Below are positions 1-6,307 of a DNA stretch of 9,259 nt, piece by piece. The DNA comes from a bacterium (GTDB lineage: Bacteria > Bdellovibrionota > FAC87 > UBA2466). The stretch is taken from contig JAIEOG010000338.1 in assembly GCA_019750655.1 (NCBI GenBank), positions 1 through 9,259 on the forward strand, given 5' to 3'. Made by a program: the position numbers and the translations under genes. Position 1 is the stretch's first letter. Each line of letters begins with the position of its first letter. A model generated the notes under the pieces. It was given only the letters and a program-made list of their open reading frames with translations. It searched no databases and was not told the DNA's origin.

Positions 1-9
1 ACCACACCA

Positions 10-1362
10 GTGAAACTGCGCGAGACTGCGTCCAAAGCAGGCCGCCAACCCTACCCATACAAGTTTAATCCCGTGTTTGAAGAGCCAGACTGGAAGCGGC
101 TTCCGGGCTATAAGAACGTCACTGCCGAAGAATGGCGCAGCGCATTGTGGCAGAAGCGCGGCATGGTCCAAAAAGTCGCGCAGATGAAGGCTGCTTTTGG
201 CGATTATCTAACGGACGAGCTCGCCAATGACATCCTCAAAGACCAGGCCGAACGGGCCACTATGTCGATGGCCATTCCGCCCCAGATGTTGAACACCATG
301 AACGAGAAGGATCTGAAAAACGATCCCATCCGCCGTTACATGGCGCCTGCGTTTTCCGATCGCGATCAGAAATGGCCGAACCACCCTAAAGCTTCGCGCG
401 ATAGCCTGCACGAAGCGGATATGTGGGTAGCCGAAGGTCTCACGCACCGTTACCCCACAAAAGTTCTGGCAGAGCTGCTCTCGACCTGCCCGCAGTATTG
501 CGGCCATTGCACACGCATGGACTTAGTCGGCCAGAGCGTGCCCCAGGTGCAAAAGCGCCGGTTTGAAATGGGCCAGAACGACCGGCTCACCGCGATGCTG
601 GAGTACTTAAAAAAGACGCCTTCCGTGCGCGACATTGTCGTCTCGGGTGGCGACATTGCGAACATGCCGGCCGCAGTGCTCGAGAAATTTATTCTCTCAG
701 TACTCGATATCGATAATATCCGCGACATCCGTTTAGCGAGCAAAGGCTTGATGGGCGTACCCCAGCACTTCTTGCAGGACGATGTCTTGAAAGCCATGGA
801 CAACATGGCGAAGAAAGCCGTCTCCCGCGGTGTGAACATCGCGCTGCACACGCACGTGAACCACGCGCAGTCGGTGACGCCTCTTGTGGCCGAAGCCGCT
901 CGCGCGCTTTTGAACATGGGCTTCCGCGATGTGCGCAACCAGGGCGTTTTGCTCCGGGGCGTAAATGATTCGGAAAAAGCGCTCTTAGACTTGTGCTTCA
1001 AGCTGCAGGATCACGGGAACATCACGCCGTATTACTTCTATATGTGCGACATGATCCCCAACTCCGAGCACTGGCGCATCTCGCTGCAGAAAGCGCAATC
1101 GCTCCAGCACAATATGATGGGTTACCTGCCGGGCTTCGCAACCCCACGCATTCTGTGCGACGTGCCTTTCGTCGGTAAACGCTGGGTGCACCAAGCCCAC
1201 TCGTACGACAAAGTGAAGGGCATCTCGTACTGGACGAAAAACTACCTCACCAGCATCGAGCTGGATGATCCAGATGCGCTGAACCAGCTGTACGAATACT
1301 TCGATCCGATCGATACGCTCCCGGCCGAAGGCCAGGCGTTTTGGGAGAAGCAGCCCGCTTAA
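10..1362 (+). CDS. KamA-family radical SAM, PLP-dependent aminomutase (lysine 2,3-aminomutase-like)
   Basis: Likely moves an amino group between the alpha and beta carbons of an amino acid (lysine or a relative), using a [4Fe-4S]/SAM radical and PLP in the cytosol. The radical SAM triad is CPQYCGHC (C160, C164, C167), followed by the SAM-binding SGGD at 212-215. The two acidic substrate ligands of lysine 2,3-aminomutase have counterparts at D347 (YMCD) and D384 (CDVPF). K390 is the expected PLP lysine, but the clostridial glycine-rich PGGGGK motif is replaced by PFVGK. NQGVLLRGVND, shared with the family, is also present. The 450 residues exceed the roughly 416 of the clostridial enzyme. The start is uncertain: GTG at 10 has no visible Shine-Dalgarno sequence, and the frame is open to the window edge, so a few N-terminal residues may be missing. 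No acetyltransferase gene of the N-acetyl-beta-lysine pathway and no EF-P gene is nearby. Family assignment is firm; the substrate is not known. Confidence 0.9.
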   Translation: MKLRETASKAGRQPYPYKFNPVFEEPDWKRLPGYKNVTAEEWRSALWQKRGMVQKVAQMKAAFGDYLTDELANDILKDQAERATMSMAIPPQMLNTMNEKDLKNDPIRRYMAPAFSDRDQKWPNHPKASRDSLHEADMWVAEGLTHRYPTKVLAELLSTCPQYCGHCTRMDLVGQSVPQVQKRRFEMGQNDRLTAMLEYLKKTPSVRDIVVSGGDIANMPAAVLEKFILSVLDIDNIRDIRLASKGLMGVPQHFLQDDVLKAMDNMAKKAVSRGVNIALHTHVNHAQSVTPLVAEAARALLNMGFRDVRNQGVLLRGVNDSEKALLDLCFKLQDHGNITPYYFYMCDMIPNSEHWRISLQKAQSLQHNMMGYLPGFATPRILCDVPFVGKRWVHQAHSYDKVKGISYWTKNYLTSIELDDPDALNQLYEYFDPIDTLPAEGQAFWEKQPA

Positions 1363-1378
1363 GCGGTTGGGTGATAGC

Positions 1379-2071
1379 GTGCGTGTTTTATTGCTTAGCT
1401 ATCTTATCGGCTCGGCGAGCGCTTTTGCCGGCGTTATCCCTAACGTAGAAACCGGTAATGTCTGCGCGCGAGAGTTCTCTGCGGATATTTTAAGAAAACT
1501 GGAAAAGGGTGAAGCGCTACCCATGCGAGATCGGTTGCAAATCGCTCTCGTCCGACTGGCTAGTAATCCCGTTTTGCCAAACTCTGGAGACGAAGCATTT
1601 CGCCAGCTTGCTGAAACATTGCAAGCCGTAGAACGTGAGTATCTACCCGAAGAGGTCGTACAGGCTTGGAGCGCGGAAGTACACCGGCCTGCCGACAGGG
1701 CTGTATTAGTGGATGAAGCATTCCGCGCTTACGACGCAAGCAACCCTTCTGGTTATGACGAGACCCAGCACCCGCAGGCATTTTCGCAGGTTCTCAAGCC
1801 CCCCGCACTTCGTTACCGGCAGCCCTCCCCGTTTCCAGATCTTATCGTTATCCCTCAATTGAGCCATACGACGATCGTCCATTCGAAAAGTGGAGCTATT
1901 GAAATCCAAAAAATAGATCCCGCACTGCGTTCTCGATTAAAAACAGGGGAAACGCTCTTGGTCTTAGCGATCCTAGGCGACGCTGAGTACTTTGCGGGCT
2001 TACCAAACGGGCGCGATTTGGTGATCTTCAGCCGATCCGGTAGTAACGGAAAAAATGTTTGGGGAAATTAA
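1379..2071 (+). CDS. Secreted protein of unknown function
   Basis: I do not recognise this protein. From GTG 1379 it starts with a short, clean Sec signal peptide: a basic MR, a hydrophobic VLLLSYLIG stretch, then SASAFA with signal peptidase I sites (ASA or AFA). The mature part is about 210 residues, has one early cysteine and no further membrane segment, and looks soluble. The middle, about 25-110, is helix-like; the C-terminal third holds hydrophobic strand-like runs such as PDLIVIPQL and ETLLVLAIL. GTG 1379 is preferred over TTG 1367 because GGGTGA (1369-1374) is a plausible ribosome binding site for it and the signal peptide then begins at once. It follows the aminomutase stop by 16 nt, so the two are probably co-transcribed, although a secreted protein offers no clear functional link. 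Base composition looks lower in GC than its neighbours by eye. The stop TAA shares the TTAA tetranucleotide with the convergent pfkA stop. Confidence 0.7.
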   Translation: MRVLLLSYLIGSASAFAGVIPNVETGNVCAREFSADILRKLEKGEALPMRDRLQIALVRLASNPVLPNSGDEAFRQLAETLQAVEREYLPEEVVQAWSAEVHRPADRAVLVDEAFRAYDASNPSGYDETQHPQAFSQVLKPPALRYRQPSPFPDLIVIPQLSHTTIVHSKSGAIEIQKIDPALRSRLKTGETLLVLAILGDAEYFAGLPNGRDLVIFSRSGSNGKNVWGN

Positions 2072-2079
2072 TCCCCGAA
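2050..2079 (-). terminator. Intrinsic terminator of the lipoprotein-pfkA unit, containing both stop codons
   Basis: Read on the minus strand, TTCGGGGA (2079-2072) pairs with TCCCCAAA (2065-2058), one pair being a wobble, around a 6-nt loop (2071-2066). Two bases later comes a run of six T (2055-2050). This is a standard Rho-independent layout directly at the pfkA stop, whose TAA lies within the loop. On the plus strand the same hairpin has no T-run after it, so it should work mainly for pfkA. Called by hand pairing; no folding energy was calculated. Confidence 0.6.
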
Positions 2080-3162
2080 AATAATCCCGCGAGCGCGTGC
2101 GGCGCGCAGGTATTGGGAGTCGTTGCTGATGTAGCGGTTCTTGCCGGCACCCGTTTCGAGGGGGACGAGTTCCACGTTATCGTTGCGGTATGCCGTCATC
2201 GTGTCGAAGCTACCGTCGATAACTGCGCGCACTGCGACCGAGGCGAAACGTGTCGCCAAGATGCGGTCGAAGCCTTCCGGCTGGCCGCCGCGGAGCAAGT
2301 GGCCCAGGTTGATGGCGCGGGCTTCGCGGCCTGCGAGTTTTTCCAACTGCATCGCGACTTCATTACCCACGCCGCCTAAGCGGACTTTCTCTGGGGAATC
2401 TTCGATAATGCGGCTGACGGTAACATCGCCACCGATGGGCTTTGCGCCTTCGGCCACGACGACAATCGAGTAGCGTTTGTGCGTGTGGTAAAGATCGTTC
2501 AACCCGGCCGCGACTTTGCTCAAGTCGTACGGGATCTCGGGAATCAAAATCACGTCGGCATCGCCGCCTAAGCCTGCGAACAAGCCGATCCAACCGGCAT
2601 TGCGGCCCATTACTTCGACCACCAGAATGCGGTGGTGCGATTCGGCGGTGGTGTGGAGCTTATCGATGGCATCGACAGCAGTCGTAACCGCTGTGTGGAA
2701 GCCGACCGTGTACTCCGTGCCATTCAAATCGTTATCGATCGTTTTCGGAATGCCGACGACCTTCAGGCCCTTTTGAGCCATTCCGTGGGAGATGGCTTGG
2801 GTGCCGTCGCCACCGACGACAATCATGGCGTCGACGCGCTCGCGCGCTAGGTGCTCGAGCACTTCATCGGAGCGATCTTCGTAAATGCGCTTGCCGTTCT
2901 TCGTGACGGGAACGGAGAAGGGCGTGTCGACATTCGACGAGCCCAACATCGTTCCACCTTTAGCGAAGATGCCGGTGGTGTTGTAAAGATCGAGTGGGAC
3001 GAACTTGTTTTCCAGCAACCCCTTGAAGCCATCGGGAATGCCGACGACTTGGATGCCATACTCTTGAGTGCAGATTTGCACGACGGAGCGGATAACGGAA
3101 TTAAGGCCAGGGCAATCGCCCCCGCCGGTCAGGAGTGCTAGTTTTTTAATGGAGTGTTTCAT
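2068..3162 (-). CDS. pfkA: 6-phosphofructokinase, predicted ATP-dependent, group III type
   Basis: Phosphorylates fructose 6-phosphate to fructose 1,6-bisphosphate, the committed step of glycolysis, in the cytosol. Family motifs run in order: GGGDCPGLN near the N-terminus (nucleotide loop), GGDGT at 117-121, PKTIDND at 139-145 with the catalytic Asp D143, MGRNAGW from 185 (sugar phosphate site), and RAINLGHLLRGG near the C-terminus. All are offset by 16 from the E. coli numbering through the catalytic region. The phosphoryl-donor positions are G120 (E. coli G104, typical of ATP users) and K140 (E. coli G124, Lys in pyrophosphate users). This Gly/Lys pair is known in ATP-dependent group III enzymes such as that of Streptomyces. 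Length is 364 aa against 320 for E. coli. The ATG overlaps the upstream lipoprotein stop as ATGA and no Shine-Dalgarno is visible, so translation is probably coupled. A terminator lies at its stop. Confidence 0.95.
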   Translation of the reverse strand: MKHSIKKLALLTGGGDCPGLNSVIRSVVQICTQEYGIQVVGIPDGFKGLLENKFVPLDLYNTTGIFAKGGTMLGSSNVDTPFSVPVTKNGKRIYEDRSDEVLEHLARERVDAMIVVGGDGTQAISHGMAQKGLKVVGIPKTIDNDLNGTEYTVGFHTAVTTAVDAIDKLHTTAESHHRILVVEVMGRNAGWIGLFAGLGGDADVILIPEIPYDLSKVAAGLNDLYHTHKRYSIVVVAEGAKPIGGDVTVSRIIEDSPEKVRLGGVGNEVAMQLEKLAGREARAINLGHLLRGGQPEGFDRILATRFASVAVRAVIDGSFDTMTAYRNDNVELVPLETGAGKNRYISNDSQYLRAARARGIIFGD

Positions 3163-3503
3163 CGAAATTTAATTGCAAAAGCCTGCATCTTTTTTAAAAA
3201 ACCTTCGCGTTCGAAGTGGATGTCCACAATGGCGTCGGCCCGGAGTTCCTTGCCGCCTTCGATCAGGCGCTCAAGCGCGCCGTCGTAGGTCCAGCTGCGG
3301 ACTTTCACGGTTCCTAGGTAGTCGAACTCACTGCTCAGGCTGCGGCTGGTCCAAACCACGGAAGGTTCCTTGGCTTCGCCTCCCTCAGGCACGTAACCCG
3401 TGCGTGGGGATTCGATAATTTCCGTTTGGGCGCAACCGGTGGCTATCAAGATCGTGAGAAAAAGCGCCCCGGTGGTACCGCGGAAGAGGCGGGCTAAGGT
3501 CAT
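3159..3503 (-). CDS. Small lipoprotein upstream of and coupled to pfkA
   Basis: Predicted 114-residue lipoprotein of unknown function. The ATG at 3503 gives MTLARLFRGTT, a hydrophobic ALFLTILIA segment and a lipobox-like IATGC with C24 as the lipidated residue; the -3 Ala is tolerated rather than ideal. The frame is open further upstream to 3650, but that extension gives no better signal and crosses the intergenic region and the start of the divergent gene. The mature part has a linker of about 25 residues, then a compact domain: strand (SSEFDYLGTVKV), helix (YDGALERLIEGGKELRA), strand (DAIVDIHFE). The ending resembles the GADAIV-type strand of small YbjQ/RcsF-like folds, a weak resemblance only. 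Its TGA overlaps the pfkA ATG, making a two-gene unit. Why a glycolytic kinase should be coupled to an envelope lipoprotein is unclear; shared expression may be incidental. Confidence 0.7.
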   Translation of the reverse strand: MTLARLFRGTTGALFLTILIATGCAQTEIIESPRTGYVPEGGEAKEPSVVWTSRSLSSEFDYLGTVKVRSWTYDGALERLIEGGKELRADAIVDIHFEREGFLKKMQAFAIKFR

Positions 3504-3602
3504 GGCAGGTTTTGTATCGGATAAGGGGGCACTAAACAAGCTTGGATATGCGGCGCCCCAAGACTGGGCGCAGAACCAGGGTAGGATAGGCAGATCGGGG
3601 GG
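3504..3602. promoter_or_regulatory. Divergent intergenic region with a small inverted repeat
   Basis: This 99-bp gap between the lipoprotein-pfkA unit (-) and the CoA transferase (+) must hold both promoters. On the plus strand TAGGAT (3582-3587) is a possible -10 box, but no good -35 stands before it. On the minus strand TTGTTT followed 17 bases later by TACAAA is a possible but weak pair, very close to the lipoprotein start. A perfect inverted repeat GCGCCC (3553-3558) / GGGCGC (3566-3571) with a 7-nt spacer sits in the middle and could be an operator. All of this is inference from sequence likeness. Confidence 0.3.
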
Positions 3603-4754
3603 ATGATGGACGCACTTTGGAACGACGAACAAGAAAACCCACTCCAGCACCTTCGGGTTTTGGACCTCACGGTCTTGCTACCGGGGCCGTTTTTCACGCG
3701 CATTCTGGCCCAGTACGGGGCCGAAGTGGTCAAAGTCGAGGGACTGCCCGGCGGGGATCCGATGCGTGCGTCTCACCAAACCGGCCTGATGGACTGGATT
3801 GGGCAGGGCAAACGCTCCGTCGCAGTCGCCTTGAAAACCGCGCAGGGTGGGGATCTCGTCCGGCGGCTGGCTGCGGAAACCGATGTTTTCGTCGAAAACT
3901 TCCGCGAGGGGGTGATGGATTCGTTGGGGCTGGGTTACCGCGATCTCTCGGCGCTGCAGCCAGACCTTCTCTATGTTTCCCTGCGCGGCTTCCACGGCGC
4001 ACACGCGTCGAAAGCAGGCCATGACTTGAATTTCATCGCCGCCTCGGGAGTAGGCGAGTTTCACCTCGAGAGTGGCCCCAATTACGCAACTCAGTGGGCG
4101 GACATGATTGGCGGGACGTTTCTGCCGGCCATTCAAGTGCTCGCGCATCTGGCAAATCCCGAACGGCGCGGGATGCATCTGGTGCTTCACATGGACAAGG
4201 GCTTCCGTGCAGCCTTTCTCCCGCGCGCGTTCGATGCTTTGGTCGCGTCGCAACTGCCCGAAGAAAAACGTGCGGGTTTTGGGATGCACCACCATTTCGG
4301 CGCGCAGGTGCCGCATTCGCGCTATTACCGCTGCTCGGATGGTTTATGGCTCTCCGTCAGCTGCGTGAAGTCCCAGCACTGGCAGGCCTTGTGTGAGCTT
4401 TGGGGAAAGCCCGAATGGGCTAGCCGCGGAGAAGATCCTACGCTCGTTCCCGACGTAGAAGCTTTGGTGGCTACGCACCCAGCGGCGCATTGGGAGTCAT
4501 TGCCTGGGGCGACGAGTCTCTGTGTGTTCAAAGTCGTGCCCTGGGCAGAACACGCCGTGAGCCTTCCTAGCCGAGAGAGCTTGTTACAAGATCCGCTGGC
4601 GTGGGCAGGGTTTCCCGCGAATCCAAAACTACTTCCCGCTCCCGAGCTGGGACGCGATACGTTTGCAGCCCTACAGGCGATGGGAATATCGGCAAGGCAA
4701 TGCGAGGATCTCGCACGCGAGGGCATTGTCTTTCAACCGAATGCGGGTCTTTGA
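3603..4754 (+). CDS. CaiB/BaiF-family CoA transferase or alpha-methylacyl-CoA racemase
   Basis: Acts on acyl-CoA thioesters in the cytosol, either moving CoA between acids or epimerising 2-methylacyl-CoA. The N-terminal family block is clear: LRVLDLTVLLPGPF, YGAEVVKVE, a GKRSVAVALK element, then DVFVENFREGVMDSLGLGY. AGHDLNFIAASG gives H140 and D141, where D141 matches the Asp nucleophile of the transferases and H140 the catalytic His of the racemase (H126 in the mycobacterial enzyme). ADMIGG supplies D167 at the place of the racemase's second catalytic residue (D156). With both His and Asp kept, racemase is somewhat more likely than transferase. The 383-residue length fits a single-chain family member. 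The run of G just before ATG 3603 leaves almost no spacing for a ribosome site; ATG 3606 is an equal alternative. No acyl-CoA pathway genes are adjacent, so the substrate is unknown. Transcribed alone, with its stop 2 nt from the convergent lipoprotein gene. Confidence 0.88.
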   Translation: MMDALWNDEQENPLQHLRVLDLTVLLPGPFFTRILAQYGAEVVKVEGLPGGDPMRASHQTGLMDWIGQGKRSVAVALKTAQGGDLVRRLAAETDVFVENFREGVMDSLGLGYRDLSALQPDLLYVSLRGFHGAHASKAGHDLNFIAASGVGEFHLESGPNYATQWADMIGGTFLPAIQVLAHLANPERRGMHLVLHMDKGFRAAFLPRAFDALVASQLPEEKRAGFGMHHHFGAQVPHSRYYRCSDGLWLSVSCVKSQHWQALCELWGKPEWASRGEDPTLVPDVEALVATHPAAHWESLPGATSLCVFKVVPWAEHAVSLPSRESLLQDPLAWAGFPANPKLLPAPELGRDTFAALQAMGISARQCEDLAREGIVFQPNAGL

Positions 4755-4756
4755 AC

Positions 4757-5485
4757 TTATTTCTTTTTGTCTTCTTTTTTAGGCTCTTCGCGAACCCATT
4801 TGCGCATGGGTTCCAAGGGGCCTTCGGGGCAAGGTTTCACATCGTTCGATTCTTTGATGTATTCGGCGAGCTTTTTCTCGTCGAGGCGCTCGTACTCTTC
4901 AATCAAACCGTGCACGCCGTGGCTGATTTCACCCTTGGTGAACGCCAGTTGCAGTTTCTTGTCGTCGAGGGAGACGATGCGTTTTTCGTAGACCTTGCCG
5001 GAGTAGTTTGAAAGCCATTTAGGCGTGACGAGTGTTTCGCCATCGAGCTGGTAATCAAACCAGTTGTCGGCGTGAGTCGAGCGCAGACCTGCGAGAAAGC
5101 CGCGGACGTTCTTACCCGGGGAACGCGTATCGTCCTCGGGCTTGGAGCCTTGTTCCACAAGCCACTTAGCGTGGGGGAAAATCGAAGGGCAGCCAAAATG
5201 GATGTACTCTTGGGCCATCTTGTCGCCGCTAAAGAGCAGCAAAACGCCACTCTTGGGTTCCGGAACTTCAAAGGCTTCATCGAATTCCGATTTCACCGGA
5301 TCGTGCGCGAGCTTGATCGTGTTGGTGCGCATCCAAGCGCCTTGGAGCTTGTCTGTATCGACCGAGTTCGTGGTTTCAAAGCGGGCAACCCAGCGGTGGT
5401 ACTCGTTATGCGCGCGTTCGCGGGCTTTGAAATCGCACGCAGAAGCGAGGCAAATCACCGAAATTAAAAAGAAAGTCTGCTTCAC
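4757..5485 (-). CDS. Predicted lipoprotein with a lipocalin-like pattern and charged tail
   Basis: A 242-residue envelope lipoprotein of unknown function. It begins MKQTFFLISVICLASAC: two-residue basic start, hydrophobic core and a good lipobox LASAC with C17. The residue after the cysteine is Asp, which in enterobacteria marks inner-membrane retention; whether that rule holds here is unknown. The body has a beta-rich rhythm typical of small lipocalin-like repeats: LQGAWMRT, SGVLLLFSGDKM, FDYQLDGETLV, KRIVSLDDKKLQLAFT and finally EEYERL. That is a pattern resemblance, not a family match. A highly charged tail (EEPKKEDKKK) ends the protein. The start is GTG, supported by GGAGG (5496-5492) six bases upstream. 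The gene is monocistronic, convergent with the CoA transferase and divergent from the dioxygenase. Confidence 0.75.
   Translation of the reverse strand: MKQTFFLISVICLASACDFKARERAHNEYHRWVARFETTNSVDTDKLQGAWMRTNTIKLAHDPVKSEFDEAFEVPEPKSGVLLLFSGDKMAQEYIHFGCPSIFPHAKWLVEQGSKPEDDTRSPGKNVRGFLAGLRSTHADNWFDYQLDGETLVTPKWLSNYSGKVYEKRIVSLDDKKLQLAFTKGEISHGVHGLIEEYERLDEKKLAEYIKESNDVKPCPEGPLEPMRKWVREEPKKEDKKK
4792..4813. repeat. Perfect 8-bp inverted repeat near the convergent gene ends
   Basis: GAACCCAT (4792-4799) and ATGGGTTC (4806-4813) are perfect reverse complements around TTGCGC. It lies inside the 3' end of the lipoprotein gene (EPMRKWVRE) and about 40 bases past the CoA transferase stop. The T-rich stretch lies before the hairpin in the plus direction, not after it, so it is not a canonical intrinsic terminator. 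It could stabilise the CoA transferase mRNA 3' end or be chance. Confidence 0.35.
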
Positions 5486-5626
5486 AGGGTTCCTCCAACG
5501 CGCTTTTTTACCACACTTTGCTTTCCGTGAGGAGCTGCCCTTTTTGGGCCGCTCTTATGGCTACGATACGCGCCTTTGATTTTCCAGCGGGCCCTATCCG
5601 GCCGAGACTGGAGCCTAGGAGGATTT
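5486..5626. promoter_or_regulatory. Divergent intergenic region with hairpin 5531-5555
   Basis: This gap separates the lipoprotein gene (-) from the dioxygenase (+). It contains the lipoprotein ribosome site GGAGG (5496-5492, minus) and the dioxygenase site AGGAGG (5617-5622, plus). In the middle GAGCTGCCC (5532-5540) pairs with GGGCCGCTC (5546-5554) around five T, with one mismatch and a flanking G-T pair. No T-run follows in either direction, so an operator or a 5' leader structure is more likely than a terminator. I cannot point to a convincing -35/-10 pair for either gene. Confidence 0.35.
5617..5622 (+). promoter_or_regulatory. Strong Shine-Dalgarno AGGAGG that decides the dioxygenase start
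   Basis: AGGAGG stands four bases before ATG 5627. The frame is open upstream to TTG 5576, but this site plus the twin-arginine signal right after the ATG make 5627 the start. Confidence 0.8.
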
Positions 5627-6307
5627 ATGGCAATCACACGCAGAGATTGGATTAAAGGCAGCCTGGCGGCGCTAGGCACCTTCAGCGGTGCTAAAGCGCT
5701 GGGAGCGATTTGCGGGATCACGCACGCGCAGGGCGAAGGCCCGTATTACCCCGAGCGGGATTTGAACCGAGACAATGACCTCACGCAGATTCTTCCCGGG
5801 GGCGCCTCGGCCAAGGGGCAAGTGCTGGATCTCACCGGGCAGGTGACCAACGCACAATGCCGGCCCATTGCCGGCGCGCTGGTGGAAATCTGGCAGGCAG
5901 CGGCGAGTGGAAAATACAACCACTCCCAAGATCCCAACCCACTTCCGGCGGATCCGAATTTCCAGTACTGGGGCCGTACGCGGACGGATGCGAACGGGAA
6001 TTACCGTTTTCGCTCGATCATCCCCGGGCATTACCCGCTCGATCCGCGGCTGACCGGCATAGAGCCCACGGGGCCGGGGCAGTATCGCCCGCCGCACATC
6101 CACTTTAAGGTGCACGCGCCGGGATTTCAGTCGCTCACGACGCAGATGTATTTTGATCCGAAGAGCTACGACGATGCGGACTTAGCGAAAACTGTTTCGG
6201 ATCTCAACCGCTGGGAAAATGTCGACCCAACGCTGACGGTGCTATTCGCCGATACCGGCGGAATCCGCGTGGGAAGTTTTGATATTACGCTTCGTCAAAC
6301 GCCTTGA
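5627..6307 (+). CDS. Tat-exported intradiol ring-cleavage dioxygenase (protocatechuate 3,4-dioxygenase-like)
   Basis: Predicted non-haem Fe(III) enzyme that splits a catechol-type ring between its two hydroxyls with O2. All four iron ligands of the family are in place: Y97 (GKYNH), Y136 (GHYP), H157 and H159 (RPPHIHF), plus the conserved active-site Arg R154. The early EGPYYPERD element is also typical. The N-terminus MAITRRDWIKG carries a twin-arginine motif, followed by a mildly hydrophobic stretch (about 11-30), so the enzyme should be folded with its iron in the cytosol and exported by Tat. No clear AxA cleavage site is seen, so it may remain anchored. At 226 residues it is a single-domain, beta-chain-like enzyme. 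No partner subunit and no other beta-ketoadipate pathway gene lies nearby. Its last 13 bases overlap the convergent LysR gene. The family is certain; the natural substrate is not. Confidence 0.9.
   Translation: MAITRRDWIKGSLAALGTFSGAKALGAICGITHAQGEGPYYPERDLNRDNDLTQILPGGASAKGQVLDLTGQVTNAQCRPIAGALVEIWQAAASGKYNHSQDPNPLPADPNFQYWGRTRTDANGNYRFRSIIPGHYPLDPRLTGIEPTGPGQYRPPHIHFKVHAPGFQSLTTQMYFDPKSYDDADLAKTVSDLNRWENVDPTLTVLFADTGGIRVGSFDITLRQTP

Noticed and set aside
450..1001. A 183-codon minus-strand open frame inside the aminomutase gene
   Set aside because: Antisense shadow of a clearly conserved enzyme, with no domain or signal of its own.
2701..2810. Pyrophosphate-dependent PFK
   Set aside because: Although Lys140 is the PPi-type residue, the decisive position 120 is Gly in GGDGT, whereas PPi enzymes carry Asp there.
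3504..3650. Longer lipoprotein start at 3650
   Set aside because: It would cross the divergent intergenic region and the start of the CoA transferase, and would place the signal peptide and lipobox internally.
4792..4813. Bidirectional intrinsic terminator between the CoA transferase and lipoprotein genes
   Set aside because: The inverted repeat is perfect, but no T-run follows it on either strand, and it lies inside coding sequence.
5576..5626. TTG 5576 as dioxygenase start
   Set aside because: AGGAGG lies directly before ATG 5627 and the twin-arginine signal follows that ATG immediately.
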